Of a DNA stretch of 56,968 nt, positions 7,542-16,614 are shown one piece after another (position 1 is the first letter of the stretch; each line of letters opens with the position of its first letter). The position numbers and the translations under genes are program-made. Source of the stretch: Syntrophomonadaceae bacterium (GTDB lineage: Bacteria; Bacillota; Syntrophomonadia; Syntrophomonadales; Syntrophomonadaceae). A model generated the notes under the pieces. The model did no database searches. It was not told where the DNA came from and saw only the letters and a program-made list of their open reading frames with translations. Where the stretch lies: contig JAAYJK010000048.1 in NCBI GenBank assembly GCA_012522955.1, positions 1 to 56,968 of the forward strand. Direction: 5' to 3'.

Positions 7542-10229
7542 ATGCATAAATTAGTCGAAGTAATAGGTATAAGGGAAGAAAATTGCACCAATTGCCATCA
7601 ATGCATAGCTGTTTGCCCAGTCAAGATTTGCAGCGATGGTAGTGGAGATGTTGTAAAATTCAATAATAATTTGTGTATTGGCTGCGGCCGATGTATTGAG
7701 GCTTGCGTTAAAAGCCATGGCGGTGTGGTTGAGAAAAGTGCTCGCTTTGCCATCGATGATGCTTCTAACTTTGCAGCCGATTTGCCCAATAAAAATATTA
7801 TTGCCCTGGTAGCCCCCTCCGCTCAGGGCAATTTTGATTTGCCCAAGTTAATCACTGCCTTGAAAAGCCTGGGAGTTATCAAGGTCTATGATGTTTCTCT
7901 GGGTGCAGAGATTACCATAAGATCCTATCATGAGGCTATTGGCAAAAAGCAAGCCAAAACTCCGGTAATAGCACAACCTTGTCCTGCCATTGTAAAATAT
8001 ATTGAGCTACATCATCCTGGTCTGGTGGAATATCTAGCACCAGTAGGAAGTCCGGTTCATAACCTGGCCGTTTATGTGAAATCCTTGCATCCAGCTGCTG
8101 ATCTGGCTTTTATATCTCCCTGTTTGGCCAAGCGCCGCGAGTTTCAGGACAGCGGATTAATTAAATATAATGTGACTTATCAATCAATGTTAAAAATCCT
8201 ACAGGAAAATTATCTCGATCTGGATTCCATGCAGGATAGTCAATTCGATAATGTGGTTCCTGCTGGGATAGCCACAAAGTTTTCCACGCCTGGAGGTTTA
8301 AAGGAAGCCTATCTTTATCACTATCCGGACACTCCCCCCAGCAGTATTTCTAAAGTAGATGGAGCAGCGGTGTACGAAGGTTACTTAATAGATTTGGAAG
8401 AATCAATTAAAAAAGGTCTTCCGCATATGCCATTAATTGTAGATATATTGAGCTGCGATAATGGTTGCAATATGGGGCCTGGCTGTATCAATAAATCATT
8501 ATCCAAAGTTGAATATTCCGTATCCCGGCGGGCAGAAATAGAAACCAGTGATGAAGTGGCCAATAAGCAATTAAAGAACTTTTTAAACGAAATTTCCGTT
8601 AAACTTGATTTTAGCTATGGCAATTATGTTGATTTATCTGCTCAGAATCAGCTAAAAATTCCTAGCGAGAATGAATTGCAAAAAATATATATACAAATGC
8701 ACAAACTGGAAGAAAAAGACTTCAGGAATTGCGCGGCCTGTGGTTATAATTCCTGTTATCACATGGCATTGGCTGTATTTAACGGTTTAAATAAGGTTGA
8801 AAACTGCCATCTATACCAGGAAAAAGAACTGAGAATTGAGCAACAAGCCCTAAGCAATATGCATAACGAACTCAGCAATGTTTTTGATACCATGTCAGAT
8901 GGAGTAATTGTGTTAAACCAGGAGGGTAGGGTTAGCCAGTTTAATCCGGCAGCACTAAATATAACCGGTTATTCTGGTGAGGGGCTGTTAGACATTCATG
9001 TGGTTGATCTTTTTAGTGGAAAGGCACCTTATACTCTTAAGCTTCTAGAAACCGGCCAAGACTTTTATGATAAAGAAATATTGATAGACGGTAAATATAG
9101 ACAAATTCATGGTACAGCCACTGGTAAAGCCATATTTGATGATTCCCATCAAGTGGTGGGGGTTACTATAATACTGAAACCTATGGAACAGGTACACCAG
9201 ATGGTAAATACCTTAACCGGGGCCCAAGCCAGTTTTACCTTTGAATCTATAATAGGCGAAGATGAACAACTGCTAAATTCAATTAAACTTGGTATGATGG
9301 CCGGTTCCAATGATTCCAATGTGTTATTGCAAGCTGAGAGTGGCACTGGCAAGGAAGTATTTGCCCAGGCTATCCATAATTACAGTCGGCGAAGAAATGG
9401 TCCTTTTGTGGCCCTTAACTGTGCCGCTTTGCCTCGAGAACTAATAAGTAGTGAATTGTTTGGCTATGCCGAAGGAGCATTTACTGGAGCCAGAAGGGGA
9501 GGAAGACCGGGTAAATTCGAATTTGCCAACGGAGGGACCCTATTACTCGATGAAATCGGTGATATGCCGCTAGAACAGCAAGCTACTTTGTTGCGTGCCA
9601 TACAAGAGAAAGCAATTCTGCGAGTAGGCAGCAATACTTTGGTAAAAGTTGATGTTAGAATAATTGCAGCTACGAATAAAGATTTGCTGGGCTTGGTTGA
9701 TCAGGGAAGATTCAGGGCTGACCTTTACTATCGTCTAAATGTAATTAATATTTTCATACCCCCTTTAAGAGAAAGACCCAAGGATATCAAACTGCTTTTC
9801 CATTACTTTTTGCATGAAATGGCTCCCAAGTTAAACAAAAGCATTAGTAAAATAGATCCGGCACTAATTAGATGTTTAGAGCATTATGATTGGCCCGGTA
9901 ACGTCAGGGAGTTACAGAATGTAGTGGAAAGAATCCTTTTAATGGCGGAAGACGGGCAGCTTACCGTTGATCATTTGCCTATTGAAATTGCCCGGGCTGC
10001 CGTAGGATATGGAACTGTTGTGAGAGAAAGCGATGTGCATGCACCTGGCAGTACTCCCAATCTGCCGTCTCGAAATGAGAGAAAAATATACGCCTTGGAG
10101 CAGGAGAAAGAACGCATATTAACAGCACTAAATATGCACGGTGGTAATGTGACTCGTGCAGCCACGGAACTTAAGATGTCGCGCAATACCCTGTATCGGA
10201 AAATGAAAACGCTTAATATAAGAAATTAG
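7542..10229 (+). CDS. Sigma-54-dependent activator with ferredoxin and [FeFe]-hydrogenase-like sensor modules
   Basis: An 895-aa transcription activator. Domains in order: two [4Fe-4S] ferredoxin motifs (CTNCHQCIAVCP at 15-26, CIGCGRCIEAC at 45-55); an [FeFe]-hydrogenase large-domain homologue (about 85-340) keeping cysteines that match the four H-cluster cubane ligands, Cys147, Cys194 and Cys305/Cys309; an Fe-S domain CAACGYNSC...C (397-422); a PAS domain (about 440-560); a sigma-54 AAA+ domain with AESGTGKE Walker A, GAFTGA loop and LLLDEIGD; and a Fis-type helix-turn-helix (about 850-890). In the L1 motif the proton-relay cysteine of catalytic enzymes is replaced by proline (QPCPA), which favours sensing over turnover. 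Inference: it senses H2 or redox state and activates sigma-54 promoters nearby, for example the one at 12602. The ribosome site is weak, so the exact start is uncertain. Confidence 0.92.
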   Translation: MHKLVEVIGIREENCTNCHQCIAVCPVKICSDGSGDVVKFNNNLCIGCGRCIEACVKSHGGVVEKSARFAIDDASNFAADLPNKNIIALVAPSAQGNFDLPKLITALKSLGVIKVYDVSLGAEITIRSYHEAIGKKQAKTPVIAQPCPAIVKYIELHHPGLVEYLAPVGSPVHNLAVYVKSLHPAADLAFISPCLAKRREFQDSGLIKYNVTYQSMLKILQENYLDLDSMQDSQFDNVVPAGIATKFSTPGGLKEAYLYHYPDTPPSSISKVDGAAVYEGYLIDLEESIKKGLPHMPLIVDILSCDNGCNMGPGCINKSLSKVEYSVSRRAEIETSDEVANKQLKNFLNEISVKLDFSYGNYVDLSAQNQLKIPSENELQKIYIQMHKLEEKDFRNCAACGYNSCYHMALAVFNGLNKVENCHLYQEKELRIEQQALSNMHNELSNVFDTMSDGVIVLNQEGRVSQFNPAALNITGYSGEGLLDIHVVDLFSGKAPYTLKLLETGQDFYDKEILIDGKYRQIHGTATGKAIFDDSHQVVGVTIILKPMEQVHQMVNTLTGAQASFTFESIIGEDEQLLNSIKLGMMAGSNDSNVLLQAESGTGKEVFAQAIHNYSRRRNGPFVALNCAALPRELISSELFGYAEGAFTGARRGGRPGKFEFANGGTLLLDEIGDMPLEQQATLLRAIQEKAILRVGSNTLVKVDVRIIAATNKDLLGLVDQGRFRADLYYRLNVINIFIPPLRERPKDIKLLFHYFLHEMAPKLNKSISKIDPALIRCLEHYDWPGNVRELQNVVERILLMAEDGQLTVDHLPIEIARAAVGYGTVVRESDVHAPGSTPNLPSRNERKIYALEQEKERILTALNMHGGNVTRAATELKMSRNTLYRKMKTLNIRN

Positions 10230-10946
10230 AACATTGATTCCCCTGCGATAAGTTCTGCTCTCAAGATGATAAAGGAAATATATTAACAATAATGTTTATT
10301 AATTGACTAAATTCCGCAAAATCTTCTTGATTGGATATTATTGGCTTTGATTAAGCGGAAGTGCAAGGTATAATAACAAGCAAGGTTATCCTTTGGCGAT
10401 ATTTACCATAACTTGAGTCAAATAAGCTTGGGAAAATCAAAGGATCAGTTATACAAGAATGGAATTGTTTGAGCTGCTTATTCGAAGTGCAAGAAATAAG
10501 CAGCGCTTTTAAGCATAGTCTTAGAATAAATCTTGCTTAGGCTTGGCTTGAGCTTATCCGCATTAATGACATTTCCCAAATTAACAACAAAATAATGAGA
10601 ATAGTGATGTTGGTAAAAGCATTGGTGGCTCAAATAAAGTAAATATTAATATTCAGTTTTGGCCATTTGTGTACGTATTTTCTTTTGGGTGGTGAATCTT
10701 TAGACTAAGAAAACTGTTGTTATTATTAAGGACACAATATCGACAGAAGTATTGGCAGATTTCAAGCATAGATGCTTCCGATCGGGCTAACATGTTTGAA
10801 ATAAGGTTTCTGTATACAAGGCCAGCAATATTGATGCTAACAGTAAGCTCTGAGCATTAATGGTACACCTTATTCTAATAAGAGTGAGTATAAAATCATC
10901 AATGAACTTAGGGATTGCAGATGAATTTGGAAAGGAAGTGACAGTT
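10230..10946. other. Long intergenic region upstream of the thiolase
   Basis: No gene supported. It holds an imperfect inverted repeat TTCCGCAAAATC (10312-10323) / GATTAAGCGGAA (10349-10360), which could be an activator site, and the hairpin at 10473-10504. TGGCAGATTTCAAGCA at 10753-10768 has the GG-N10-GC spacing of a sigma-54 promoter but a poor -12 box. The length suggests regulation at a distance, as sigma-54 systems need, but this is inference. Confidence 0.35.
10473..10509 (+). terminator. Possible terminator after the activator gene
   Basis: GCTGCTTATT (10473-10482) pairs perfectly with AATAAGCAGC (10495-10504) across a 12-nt loop, followed by GCTTTT. The T-run is short and the site is 245 bp past the activator stop codon. 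Confidence 0.4.
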
Positions 10947-12137
10947 ATGGCAAGAGAAGTAGTAGTAGCAGGTCTGTGCCGTACACCAATAGGAACCTTT
11001 GGAGGTGCCCTTAAGGACACTAGAACCGTAGAGTTGGGTAGAATAGTCATGGAAGAATCTATTAAAAGATCTGGAGTGAAACCGGAGCAGATTGAAGAAG
11101 TAATCTTTGGCTGTGTACTGCAGGCCGGACAGGGGCAAAACATAGCTCGGCAGTCCATGATACATGCGGGTATTCCGAAAGAAACTACTGCCTTTACCAT
11201 CAATAAAGTGTGTGCCTCGGGAATGAGAGCAGTACAATTAGCAGCTCAGGTTATTAAAGCTGGGGATGCGGATATTATTTTAGCTGGTGGTATGGAATGT
11301 ATGAGTATTCATCCATATTATCTGCCCAATGCTCGTTGGGGATATAGAATGAACATGTATAAAGGTGACCTTATAGATGGTATGGTTTATGATGGCTTAT
11401 GGGAAATATTTAATGGATACCATATGGGGATAACCGCAGAAAATATAGTAGACCAATATGGTATAACCAGGGAAGAACTGGATGATTTCGGATACATGAG
11501 CCAGGTTCGAGCAGCCCAAGCCATTGCTTCGGGTCGGTTTAAAGATGAAATCGTACCCGTAGTAATTAAAACCAAGAAGGGTGAAAAGGTATTTGACACT
11601 GACGAACACCCCCGGGCTACCACCAGAGAAAAAATGGCTACCCTAGGTGCCTCGTTCAAAAAAGATGGAACCGTCACCGCAGGAAATGCCTCCGGCATAA
11701 ACGATGGAGCGGCGGCCATGATTGTCATGTCCAAAGAAAAAGCCGATGAACTAGGAATCAAGCCTATGGCTAAAATCGTCAGTTATGCCTCCGGTGGGGT
11801 TGATCCTTCGGTTATGGGTTTAGGCCCCATTCCAGCTACCAAGAAGGCCCTGGCCAAAGCCAACATGACCGTAGATGATATAGACCTAATCGAAGCCAAT
11901 GAAGCCTTTGCCTCCCAGTCTTTGGCTGTTGCCCGGGATTGCGGATGGGCTGACAAAATGGAAAAAGTTAATGTCAATGGTGGGGCCATTGCCCTAGGAC
12001 ATCCCATCGGCTGTTCCGGGGCCCGGATTATAGTGACTCTGCTTTACGAAATGCAAAAACGTCAGCTCAAAACGGGATTGGCTACCCTGTGTATAGGCGG
12101 CGGCATGGGTTGTACTACCATATTTGAAAGCTTATAG
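10947..12137 (+). CDS. Acetyl-CoA acetyltransferase (thiolase)
   Basis: Thiolase of 396 aa, the usual family length. It cleaves acetoacetyl-CoA or 3-ketoacyl-CoA with CoA to acetyl-CoA, or condenses two acetyl-CoA; this is the last step of butyrate beta-oxidation. Seen: [16 protein letters not shown] at the N-terminus; the nucleophilic cysteine in [21 protein letters not shown]; the base histidine in [20 protein letters not shown]; and the second catalytic cysteine in [14 protein letters not shown]. All catalytic residues are present. The frame is open to 10860, but AAAGGAAG just before the ATG at 10947 and family length set the start. It stands alone, with the hydrogenase-sensor activator upstream and a strong hairpin downstream. 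Confidence 0.95.
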   Translation: MAREVVVAGLCRTPIGTFGGALKDTRTVELGRIVMEESIKRSGVKPEQIEEVIFGCVLQAGQGQNIARQSMIHAGIPKETTAFTINKVCASGMRAVQLAAQVIKAGDADIILAGGMECMSIHPYYLPNARWGYRMNMYKGDLIDGMVYDGLWEIFNGYHMGITAENIVDQYGITREELDDFGYMSQVRAAQAIASGRFKDEIVPVVIKTKKGEKVFDTDEHPRATTREKMATLGASFKKDGTVTAGNASGINDGAAAMIVMSKEKADELGIKPMAKIVSYASGGVDPSVMGLGPIPATKKALAKANMTVDDIDLIEANEAFASQSLAVARDCGWADKMEKVNVNGGAIALGHPIGCSGARIIVTLLYEMQKRQLKTGLATLCIGGGMGCTTIFESL

Positions 12138-12190
12138 ATATCAGCTGCAACACCTAACTCCATAATTACCACGATAGTGTAGCTATAAAG

Positions 12191-12248
12191 ACTGCTCTGC
12201 AGTACCGGGGAAGTGTACTTATCAACCCGGTACCCGCAGGGCAGTTTG
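12191..12248 (+). terminator. Large two-part hairpin after thiolase
   Basis: ACTGCTCTGC (12191-12200) pairs with GCAGGGCAGT (12236-12245), and inside it GTACCGGG pairs with CCCGGTAC. Only TTT follows. It is a strong structure that probably ends or stabilises the thiolase transcript. Confidence 0.5.
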
Positions 12249-12332
12249 CACATTTCAATGCTCTATGACCATATTTGACCGGAAATATGATAGTATTTGA
12301 TCTAGAAATACTTTGATTTATGATATATCAAC

Positions 12333-12360
12333 GCCTCTGAAAAGGGGCATTTTTTGATTT
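12333..12360 (+). terminator. Short hairpin with T-tract
   Basis: GCCTCT-GAAA-AGGGGC stem-loop at 12333-12348 is followed by ATTTTTTGATTTT, a good intrinsic terminator shape. A near copy of the hairpin occurs at 12541-12561. Confidence 0.6.
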
Positions 12361-12440
12361 TAGCATTACTTTCCGGAGCAAATCGTATAAAAATTTAACA
12401 ATCTTTATATCATAAAGATGAATAATAAATATAATGTTGC

Positions 12441-12504
12441 AAAAGTGTCACATTAATGCATGCCGAAATTTATAAATGACACTTTTGGTACAGGGATGTG
12501 ACAA
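12441..12504. promoter_or_regulatory. Inverted repeats upstream of the sigma-54 promoter
   Basis: AAAAGTGTCA (12441-12450) is exactly inverted as TGACACTTTT (12477-12486). Overlapping it, TGTCACAT at about 12446-12453 recurs inverted as ATGTGACA near 12496-12503. The sites lie roughly 100-165 bp upstream of the -24/-12 promoter at 12602, the usual place for enhancer-binding activators. Inference only. Confidence 0.45.
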
Positions 12505-12540
12505 CATTCGCAAAAATACGACAATGCTATATAATTCATA

Positions 12541-12567
12541 ATGCCTCTGAAAAAGGGGTATTTTCTT
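12541..12567 (+). terminator. Second copy of the short hairpin
   Basis: ATGCCTCTGAAAAAGGGGTAT forms an 8-bp stem using G-U pairs, followed by TTTCTTG. It shares the CCTCTGAAAA-GGGG core with the hairpin at 12333. It lies just upstream of the sigma-54 promoter and could insulate it from read-through. Confidence 0.4.
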
Positions 12568-12601
12568 GTAGTGGAGGATATTAGCCCGGAATATATTAAC
12601 T

Positions 12602-12617
12602 TGGCATGTGTTTTGCA
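12602..12617 (+). promoter_or_regulatory. Sigma-54 (-24/-12) promoter
   Basis: TGGCATGTGTTTTGCA matches the sigma-54 consensus TGGCAYRN4TTGCW at all defined positions, with GG at 12603-12604 and GC at 12615-12616 separated by exactly 10 nt. The start codon of the next gene is 104 bp downstream. Inverted repeats upstream could bind the activator. Confidence 0.82.
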
Positions 12618-12720
12618 TTTAAAGAATGATAAAGAAGAGGAAACAAAACGGTGTAACAGAGCTAGTGAATGATGTAACAAGCACAAATGCAGTTCCTGAT
12701 TGTGAAAGGAGATGAGATTT

Positions 12721-13272
12721 ATGGCTATAGTATTAGAAAAAATGTCGAATTACACTTACGAAAATCCTGACCATGGTTCCCAAATCATTTCCTGTCCTCG
12801 TTATATGAAAGATGTGTATACTCTTGGCATCGATCTCCAGTATTACATCGGTGATATGTATTTGCATTTGGCTGAATTAAACCAAGGAGAAGAGAAAGCA
12901 AAGTACCAAAAGATGGCTGTTAGCGAATTGGAAATCAAGCAGAGGATGCAAGAGATCAATGAAGCTCATTTAAATGAAATGCTGAGTTACTTCTATAACA
13001 GCGGAGGGCAAATTGTGGAAGCCTCATTGGGATCCGAACAGGCTAAAGAGATACAGCCCTTTTTCAATCGGATCATGGCTACTTTCATTAAGCGGCTGGA
13101 AAGGGCTACGCTGTTAGTGGTTGCGGACGGTATAACTCCGGAGCAGTTAAATAATATGATAGATGACGATATTACTGAAATGTGCGGCAATATGTGTAAA
13201 TTATTTAAAGTTGATGAAATTGTTCGAGGTTTTGAAGTATTAACAGAGATCCGGGAGAATTTTCGGAAGTAA
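12721..13272 (+). CDS. Protein of unknown function under a sigma-54 promoter
   Basis: I do not recognise this 183-aa protein. It looks soluble and largely helical: no signal peptide or membrane segment, many Glu, Met, Gln and Asn residues, and heptad-like spacing in ELEIKQRMQEINEAHLNEML and near the C-terminus. Four cysteines are present, with one pair as MCGNMC near residue 155. AAAGGAG at 12704-12710 is spaced for the ATG at 12721; the ATG at 12712 touches the ribosome site and is less likely. It is the first gene behind the sigma-54 promoter at 12602 and is followed after 33 bp by a small membrane protein, so the two likely form an operon. The nearby hydrogenase-like activator is the natural candidate regulator (inference). 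Confidence 0.75.
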   Translation: MAIVLEKMSNYTYENPDHGSQIISCPRYMKDVYTLGIDLQYYIGDMYLHLAELNQGEEKAKYQKMAVSELEIKQRMQEINEAHLNEMLSYFYNSGGQIVEASLGSEQAKEIQPFFNRIMATFIKRLERATLLVVADGITPEQLNNMIDDDITEMCGNMCKLFKVDEIVRGFEVLTEIRENFRK

Positions 13273-13305
13273 CGACTTATAAAGATTAGAAAGGTGGGAG
13301 CAAAT

Positions 13306-13575
13306 ATGTTGAGTAAGAAAAGTATTATTATTCGATACGCGATATTTCTAGGCTGTTTCCTCTTATCCGGTACTGAAACCATTACCGGTTGGACCGCCAC
13401 CCTATGCGGGGTATTTGGAACCATCGAATTAGCTTGTGCATTGCTACGGTATTCACCTTTGGTTGAACTCCTGAGCATGGCTGGGGTAAAAGTTCCAGAA
13501 ATAGTAATGGCTAAGAATCTAAGTTACACCTACTCGGACAGCCATGCTAATCTAGCCACCGGCTTAAAGAAGTAA
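13306..13575 (+). CDS. Small membrane protein of unknown function
   Basis: An 89-residue protein with two likely membrane segments at about 6-24 (IIRYAIFLGCFLLSG) and 28-46 (ATLCGVFGTIELACALL), then a polar C-terminal tail. AAGGTGG at 13291-13297 is well spaced for the ATG at 13306; an in-frame GTG at 13294 lies inside the ribosome site. No family recognised. It follows the unknown soluble protein at 12721 and shares its sigma-54 promoter and the terminator at 13610, so the two products may work together at the membrane (inference). Confidence 0.65.
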   Translation: MLSKKSIIIRYAIFLGCFLLSGTETITGWTATLCGVFGTIELACALLRYSPLVELLSMAGVKVPEIVMAKNLSYTYSDSHANLATGLKK

Positions 13576-13609
13576 AAAAGCAACTAACATAAACTCTTCA
13601 CACTCTCTT

Positions 13610-13656
13610 AATACCCCGGTAATTAAATTACTGGGGTATTGAGCATTTTCTGATTC
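13610..13656 (+). terminator. Terminator of the sigma-54 operon
   Basis: AATACCCCGGTAAT (13610-13623) pairs with ATTACTGGGGTATT (13627-13640) in a 14-bp stem containing one G-U pair and a 3-nt loop, followed by GAGCATTTTC. Confidence 0.7.
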
Positions 13657-13863
13657 TAGTTATGCTTGATTCAGGCTGCCTTAATTCATTAGCTGTCTAA
13701 GAGTTGGATAAATAATTTTAAGCTGCTGCTATAAATGACTATAAGCAGATATACTCGCTGAATGATGTAGAAAAGACAGGAGTTCATAATATTAATGTCG
13801 AATAACTAATAAACTATTTTATTGATTATATATCCACGCATCCTTTGACGGGAAGTGAAATTA

Positions 13864-15408
13864 ATGCAGGCATTGGCTGAATTAATTAGAAATAACGAAG
13901 ATTTTATTTTAAAAAGAACCCTGGATTATGCAGGGCAACACAATTATGTAAAATATACTACTACTCTGGCTGAAGCCAGGACGGTATCTATTCGAGGTGT
14001 TTCCGAAGCCCTCTTGACGGCATTGAACACCTATAATGAAATACCTGAAATAAATATCGATGAAGATTATTCTGCGGATCATATTGCTAGCTATGGAATT
14101 CTTCAAGCTAGACGTCATCGCTACCGAGGAGTAAATCTGGAAATGTTCCTGGGATTGACTATATATTATCGGCAGGCGTATCTGGATTTAGTCCTGGAGC
14201 ATAATTTTCCTGATACCATTAAAAACAAGTATCTATTATTTATCCTGCGCTTTTTTGATCACCTTAAAATAGCTTTCATAAAAGAATGGACAGGTGAAAG
14301 CAAAGAAAAACTCTTGGAACAACTGCAGATGAGTAACCGCAATATTACCAACGAAAAAAACAAGTATTTAACCCTATTTGAAAGCATTCCCACTCCAGTC
14401 ATAATTCTTAACCAGGATAATTTAATCGATAATCTCAATTACTCAGCGATGGAGTTTTTACACGGGACTGCCCTGCCCGGGTCTGACTATTACTCTAAAA
14501 ATAAGTCCAGACAGCAGTTAGAAGATGTTTTTCCCTGGTTGGCAGAAGATTTGCATAAGTTTACTGCGGGAAATAATATAAGGTTTAAATTGGAAAAGGA
14601 AATATGTATTCCTGGTAATAGCGCAAAAACCTTATTGATCAGCTTTATGAGGATGTTGGATGTTAGTGAGAAGTATAAGGGTACAGTAATAATTTTTACT
14701 GATGTTACCGAAATTAAACAAATGGAAGCAGCCATGACCAGGCTGGATAGAATGCATCTGGTAGGGGAGATGGCTGCTAGCATCGGACACGAAATTAGAA
14801 ACCCTATGACTACAGTTAGAGGATTTCTACAGATGTTGAGCGGAAAAGATGTCTACCATGAAGATATAGAATCATTTGAATTAATGATTGAAGAATTGGA
14901 CCGGGCTAATGCCATAATAAGCGAATTTCTTTCACTGGCTAAAAACAAGCTGGTCAAGCTGGAAATGAATAATCTCAACGATATTGTACTAAATATTTTT
15001 CCATTGATAAAGGCTCAGGCTACAGCCCAGGACATGAATATCCAACTCGGATTAAGGAAAATACCTGATACTCTTTTGGATGACAAGGAGATTCGTCAGC
15101 TTTTCCTGAACTTGGTTTACAATGGTTTGGAAGCTATGCAGCCCGGGGGAACCCTGCATATAAAAACTTTCCTTCGGAATAAGGAGATTATTCTGGCAAT
15201 TAGAGATCAAGGCTATGGAATAGACCCTGAAGTGCTGGATAAACTAGGCACCCCTTTTTTGACTACCAAAGCAGATGGAACCGGCTTGGGCCTGGCAGTA
15301 TGTTATAACATAGCCGCCAGACACAATGCCAATATCGATGTAATAACCAGCGCCAACGGCACTATTTTCACGGTTCATTTCCCGGTTGAAGAACCACAAA
15401 ACCATTAA
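13864..15408 (+). CDS. Orphan PAS-domain sensor histidine kinase
   Basis: Cytoplasmic histidine kinase, 514 aa. Seen: a helical N-terminal sensory region (about 1-150) that loosely resembles RsbR/RsbRD-type N-termini; a coiled linker; a PAS domain starting LFESIPTPVIIL (about 175-290); HisKA with the phospho-acceptor histidine in ASIGHEIRNPMTTVRG (about 300-365); and an ATPase domain with N box LFLNLVYNGLEAM, G1 DQGYGID and G2 GTGLGLAV. No membrane segment and no adjacent response regulator. The HEIRNPMT box is typical of sporulation-type kinases that feed Spo0F, a possible role here (inference). GGGAAG at 13850-13855 suits the ATG at 13864 better than the in-frame GTG at 13855. Confidence 0.9.
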   Translation: MQALAELIRNNEDFILKRTLDYAGQHNYVKYTTTLAEARTVSIRGVSEALLTALNTYNEIPEINIDEDYSADHIASYGILQARRHRYRGVNLEMFLGLTIYYRQAYLDLVLEHNFPDTIKNKYLLFILRFFDHLKIAFIKEWTGESKEKLLEQLQMSNRNITNEKNKYLTLFESIPTPVIILNQDNLIDNLNYSAMEFLHGTALPGSDYYSKNKSRQQLEDVFPWLAEDLHKFTAGNNIRFKLEKEICIPGNSAKTLLISFMRMLDVSEKYKGTVIIFTDVTEIKQMEAAMTRLDRMHLVGEMAASIGHEIRNPMTTVRGFLQMLSGKDVYHEDIESFELMIEELDRANAIISEFLSLAKNKLVKLEMNNLNDIVLNIFPLIKAQATAQDMNIQLGLRKIPDTLLDDKEIRQLFLNLVYNGLEAMQPGGTLHIKTFLRNKEIILAIRDQGYGIDPEVLDKLGTPFLTTKADGTGLGLAVCYNIAARHNANIDVITSANGTIFTVHFPVEEPQNH

Positions 15409-15468
15409 AGACATAAGCTAGAATTTATGGACCATCCCTAGTCTTTAAGACTTCATGCCCTACCCATA

Positions 15469-16326
15469 CTATTCTGAGGGCTTAAATGGCGGTTCTGGTG
15501 ACCAGGGATAAAAATCAGGCATATCATTTTGAGCACTCATAGTAAAATTAGGCAGCCGCTTTTCCAAAAAGGCTGAAATTCCTTCGCCGGCGTCTCTTTG
15601 TTGTCCCAGCCAATGATAAGCTTTTGATTCCAGACGGTGGGCTTCCATGGGATGATTGGCTGCAGTCATGCTCCATAACAATTGACGAGTAAGAGCGAGG
15701 GAGACCGGTGCTGAGTTCCGGACCATTTCCAGAGCTATGTCACGAGCCGCAGGCAATACTTCTGATGGTTCTACTACTCTGCTGACCAAGCCGCATGCCA
15801 AGGCTTCCTGGGCTGTAAAGACCTTTCCGGTAAGAGCCCATTCCAGGGCATTACCTATACCTATTACCCGGGGTAAAAACCATGAAGCACAGGCATCCAC
15901 AACTATACCGCGGCGAACAAAAACAATACCCATCTTAGCTGTGGTGGAGGCAATACGAATATCCATAGGCAAGGTCATGGTCAGTCCGATCCCAACTGCT
16001 GGACCATTAATAGCGGCAATTATGGGTTTTTTTAGCCTATAAATTCGCAGAGCCAAGATCCCGCCACCATCCCGATGCTCATCCTGGGATACTTCATCAT
16101 AATTAAAAGTGGAACCTCCTTCTTCCAGATCCATTCCGGCAGAGAATCCACGTCCGGCTCCGGTGATAATTATAGCCCTTATGTTATCATCCTCTTCGGC
16201 CCGATCCAGGGCGACTATGATTTCTTCCCGCATGGCTCGGACAAAAGCGTTTAAACGGTGGGGACGGTTAAGGGTAATAGTCAATATCCGCTCCTCGACT
16301 TCATACTTAATGTACTTGTAACTCAT
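15469..16326 (-). CDS. Enoyl-CoA hydratase/isomerase family protein
   Basis: Crotonase-fold protein of 285 aa, slightly longer than the typical 260. Known: the family hydrates or isomerises enoyl-CoA in fatty acid oxidation. Seen: ILTITLNRPHRLNAF; the first oxyanion-hole segment AGRGFSAGMDLEEGG with a glycine-rich tail (DGGGILALR); PIIAAINGPAVGIGLTMTLPMDIRIAS for the second; and FVRRGIVVDACASWFLPRVIG. There an aspartate sits near where classical hydratases have a catalytic glutamate, so the exact reaction is uncertain; isomerase-like or broad-specificity members share this pattern. A GGAGG ribosome site precedes the ATG. Single gene, convergent with the kinase upstream. Confidence 0.9.
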   Translation of the reverse strand: MSYKYIKYEVEERILTITLNRPHRLNAFVRAMREEIIVALDRAEEDDNIRAIIITGAGRGFSAGMDLEEGGSTFNYDEVSQDEHRDGGGILALRIYRLKKPIIAAINGPAVGIGLTMTLPMDIRIASTTAKMGIVFVRRGIVVDACASWFLPRVIGIGNALEWALTGKVFTAQEALACGLVSRVVEPSEVLPAARDIALEMVRNSAPVSLALTRQLLWSMTAANHPMEAHRLESKAYHWLGQQRDAGEGISAFLEKRLPNFTMSAQNDMPDFYPWSPEPPFKPSE

Positions 16327-16614
16327 TTATCTGCCTCCTTTATTAAATCAATCGCAGGAACCGTCTATATCATTATATCATGCAGTCATAACCAGGTGCT
16401 GCCAACCAGCAGTGGAAGGAAGCAAGCTCTGAGGACTTTAATCATCAGGCCAGAAGGCATTCAGAACCCCTAATTCATATATGCCCATCAATCATCTGCT
16501 TGTGTCTTACTCTGTGCTTATTCGCTTTAGCAGTATATCTGGGCTAGAATAAGAGTAATAATGGGTTTATAATTAAACAGTCTATGTGTTAAACTTCCTT
16601 TAGAGGTGGTAGTT

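Noticed and set aside
10753-10768. Second sigma-54 promoter before thiolase (TGGCAGATTTCAAGCA)
   Set aside because: GG-N10-GC spacing is right but the TTGC box is absent; several similar chance matches occur in the same region.
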